A DNA stretch of 7,799 nucleotides. Source: Bacillota bacterium. GTDB lineage: Bacteria > Bacillota > Clostridia > Peptostreptococcales > Thermotaleaceae. The stretch covers positions 1-7,799 of the forward strand of contig JAMNXX010000277.1 of NCBI GenBank assembly GCA_023623095.1, written 5' to 3'. Below are positions 7,217 through 7,799 of this stretch, one piece after another (the first letter of the stretch is position 1; each line of letters opens with the position of its first letter). Made by a program: the position numbers and the translations under genes. The notes beneath the pieces were generated by a model that was given only the letters and a program-made list of their open reading frames with translations, did no database searches and was not told the origin of the DNA.

Positions 7217-7244
7217 TATTGCAACATGTTCTGATGTTGCAATA
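7217..7244 (-). other. Perfect stem-loop / dyad in the SASP leader
   Basis: An 11-bp perfect inverted repeat, TATTGCAACAT (7217-7227) and ATGTTGCAATA (7234-7244), with a 6-base loop. It ends 14 bases upstream of the SASP Shine-Dalgarno. The left arm and loop contain the palindrome AACATGTT (7223-7230). No U-run follows on either strand, so it is not a terminator. It may be a 5' mRNA-stabilising hairpin or a DNA operator; this is inferred. Confidence 0.6.
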
Positions 7245-7348
7245 TTAATTTAACCATTCTGATTTATAAATATGATAGTATTTTTTGTAATTCAAAATGC
7301 CAAATCGATGAAAAAAGATTGAAACGATTGTTTTTTCAGATGGAGAGA

Positions 7349-7522
7349 TTAGATGGTATCTAAGAAAGATAAATCTTGGTATTGATTGGTGAGATGTACC
7401 AATTGTTTCAATTTTTGATCTTCCTCTAAACTATAATCTGTTTCATAAATAATTTTAAAATTCGCATCATAGACGATGATTTTTTCTTTGCTTTGAGCGA
7501 TCCATAATGGAAATTTAAACAT
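7349..7522 (-). CDS. Small 57-aa protein of unknown function
   Basis: An unrecognised ORF of 57 codons plus stop: ATG at 7520-7522, TAA at 7349-7351. It begins MFKFPLWIAQSKEKIIVYDA and ends QDLSFLDTI. It has no cysteine, no membrane segment and no signal peptide. The pattern IIVYDANFKIIYE suggests a beta-hairpin, followed by a charged helix (SLEEDQKLKQLVHLTNQY). AAGGAG (7533-7538) lies ten bases upstream of the ATG, slightly long but plausible. A sigma-E-like promoter lies about 75 bases upstream (7597-7625), suggesting mother-cell expression during sporulation. The SASP gene follows on the same strand 159 bases later, but that family is normally transcribed separately in the forespore. Support is ribosome binding site, promoter and plausible composition; no homology is known to me. 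Confidence 0.6.
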   Translation of the reverse strand: MFKFPLWIAQSKEKIIVYDANFKIIYETDYSLEEDQKLKQLVHLTNQYQDLSFLDTI

Positions 7523-7596
7523 CTTATACCAACTCCTTAACGATAAAAATATGGATGTTTATTTTATTTTCAGGATTGAAATGATGATTTTAATTT

Positions 7597-7625
7597 ATTG
7601 TATGATACATCTTGAGGGAATAAAC
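7597..7625 (-). promoter_or_regulatory. Sigma-E-like promoter upstream of the 57-aa ORF
   Basis: On the - strand, GTTTATT (7619-7625), a 14-base spacer, then CATACAAT (7597-7604). The -10 matches the sigma-E consensus CATACAnT exactly, and the -35 matches five of seven positions of kmATATT. The -10 also fits the sigma-K pattern CATAnnnTA when the next A is included, but the sigma-K -35 AC is absent. The predicted start is near 7590, giving a leader of about 68 bases. Confidence 0.5.
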
Positions 7626-7746
7626 CATCAAAAATTGGGGAATATCGAAGTCAACCATTTCTTTTGCTGCGGACTTTGGAATTTATAAAAAATAATTGCC
7701 TCCATGAAAAAGTGCAAAAAATATTTTAGTTTTTAAAGCTTTTCAG

Positions 7747-7774
7747 GCATATCATCATAATTTTGGAATACATT
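7747..7774 (+). promoter_or_regulatory. Sigma-E-like promoter candidate pointing out of the window
   Basis: GCATATC (7747-7753), a 13-base spacer, then AATACATT (7767-7774). This is one mismatch from kmATATT and one from CATACAnT, with a spacer one base shorter than usual. No start codon follows before the window ends at 7799, so the gene it would drive cannot be seen. Confidence 0.35.
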
Positions 7775-7799
7775 TAATTATAGAAAAAACAGAGGCGCC

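Noticed and set aside
7309..7338. Inverted repeat TGAAAAAA / TTTTTTCA after the 57-aa ORF as a terminator
   Set aside because: The stem is almost all A-T with a 14-base loop, and the U-run lies inside the stem rather than after it; chance in AT-rich DNA is likely, though some stop between this ORF and the SASP gene would be expected.
7245..7348. Sigma-G promoter for the SASP gene (for example TGAATT ... CATATTT)
   Set aside because: The elements are only 14 bases apart instead of 17-18 and the -10 match is imperfect; no other pair fits.
7603..7689. 28-codon + strand ORF MIHLEGINH... in the gene-free interval
   Set aside because: It is very short, has no ribosome binding site, and overlaps the sigma-E-like promoter on the other strand.

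Overview
The window looks like chromosome from an endospore-forming, low-to-moderate-GC Firmicute of class Clostridia. The evidence is an alpha/beta-type small acid-soluble spore protein, a TIGR03905-type TSCPD protein and a DUF4364 protein (both families typical of Clostridia), purine-rich ribosome binding sites and AT-rich intergenic DNA. I cannot assign a genus from sequence alone.

Left half (1-4836, + strand): a housekeeping run valS (5' end outside the window) - folC - lysA. valS and folC are separated by 110 bp containing a GC-rich hairpin without a U-tract. folC and lysA are one base apart and almost certainly co-transcribed. The run ends at a hairpin (4895-4924) flanked by A and T tracts, which can terminate transcription from both sides.

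Middle (4924-6819): a small TSCPD-domain protein on the - strand with a good sigma-A promoter; a divergent, signal-peptide-less seven-blade YVTN beta-propeller on the + strand; and a convergent - strand DUF4364 winged-helix protein. The last two genes share the palindrome TTAA as their stop codons, with no terminator between them.

Right part (6820-7799): a - strand SASP gene (GTG start) bracketed by a 19-bp perfect terminator stem downstream and an 11-bp perfect stem in its leader. Further upstream is a 57-codon - strand ORF of no recognised family, preceded by a sequence close to the sigma-E (mother-cell) consensus. Positions 7523-7799 hold no gene I can support, only that promoter and a second sigma-E-like motif near the + edge pointing out of the window.

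How the parts fit: the left genes serve translation (Val-tRNA), folate polyglutamylation and lysine/meso-DAP metabolism; the right end appears to be sporulation-related. I see no mobile element, CRISPR array, tRNA or rRNA. The observations most worth following up are the putative sigma-E-driven 57-aa ORF and the acid/histidine-rich ring at equivalent blade positions of the propeller.
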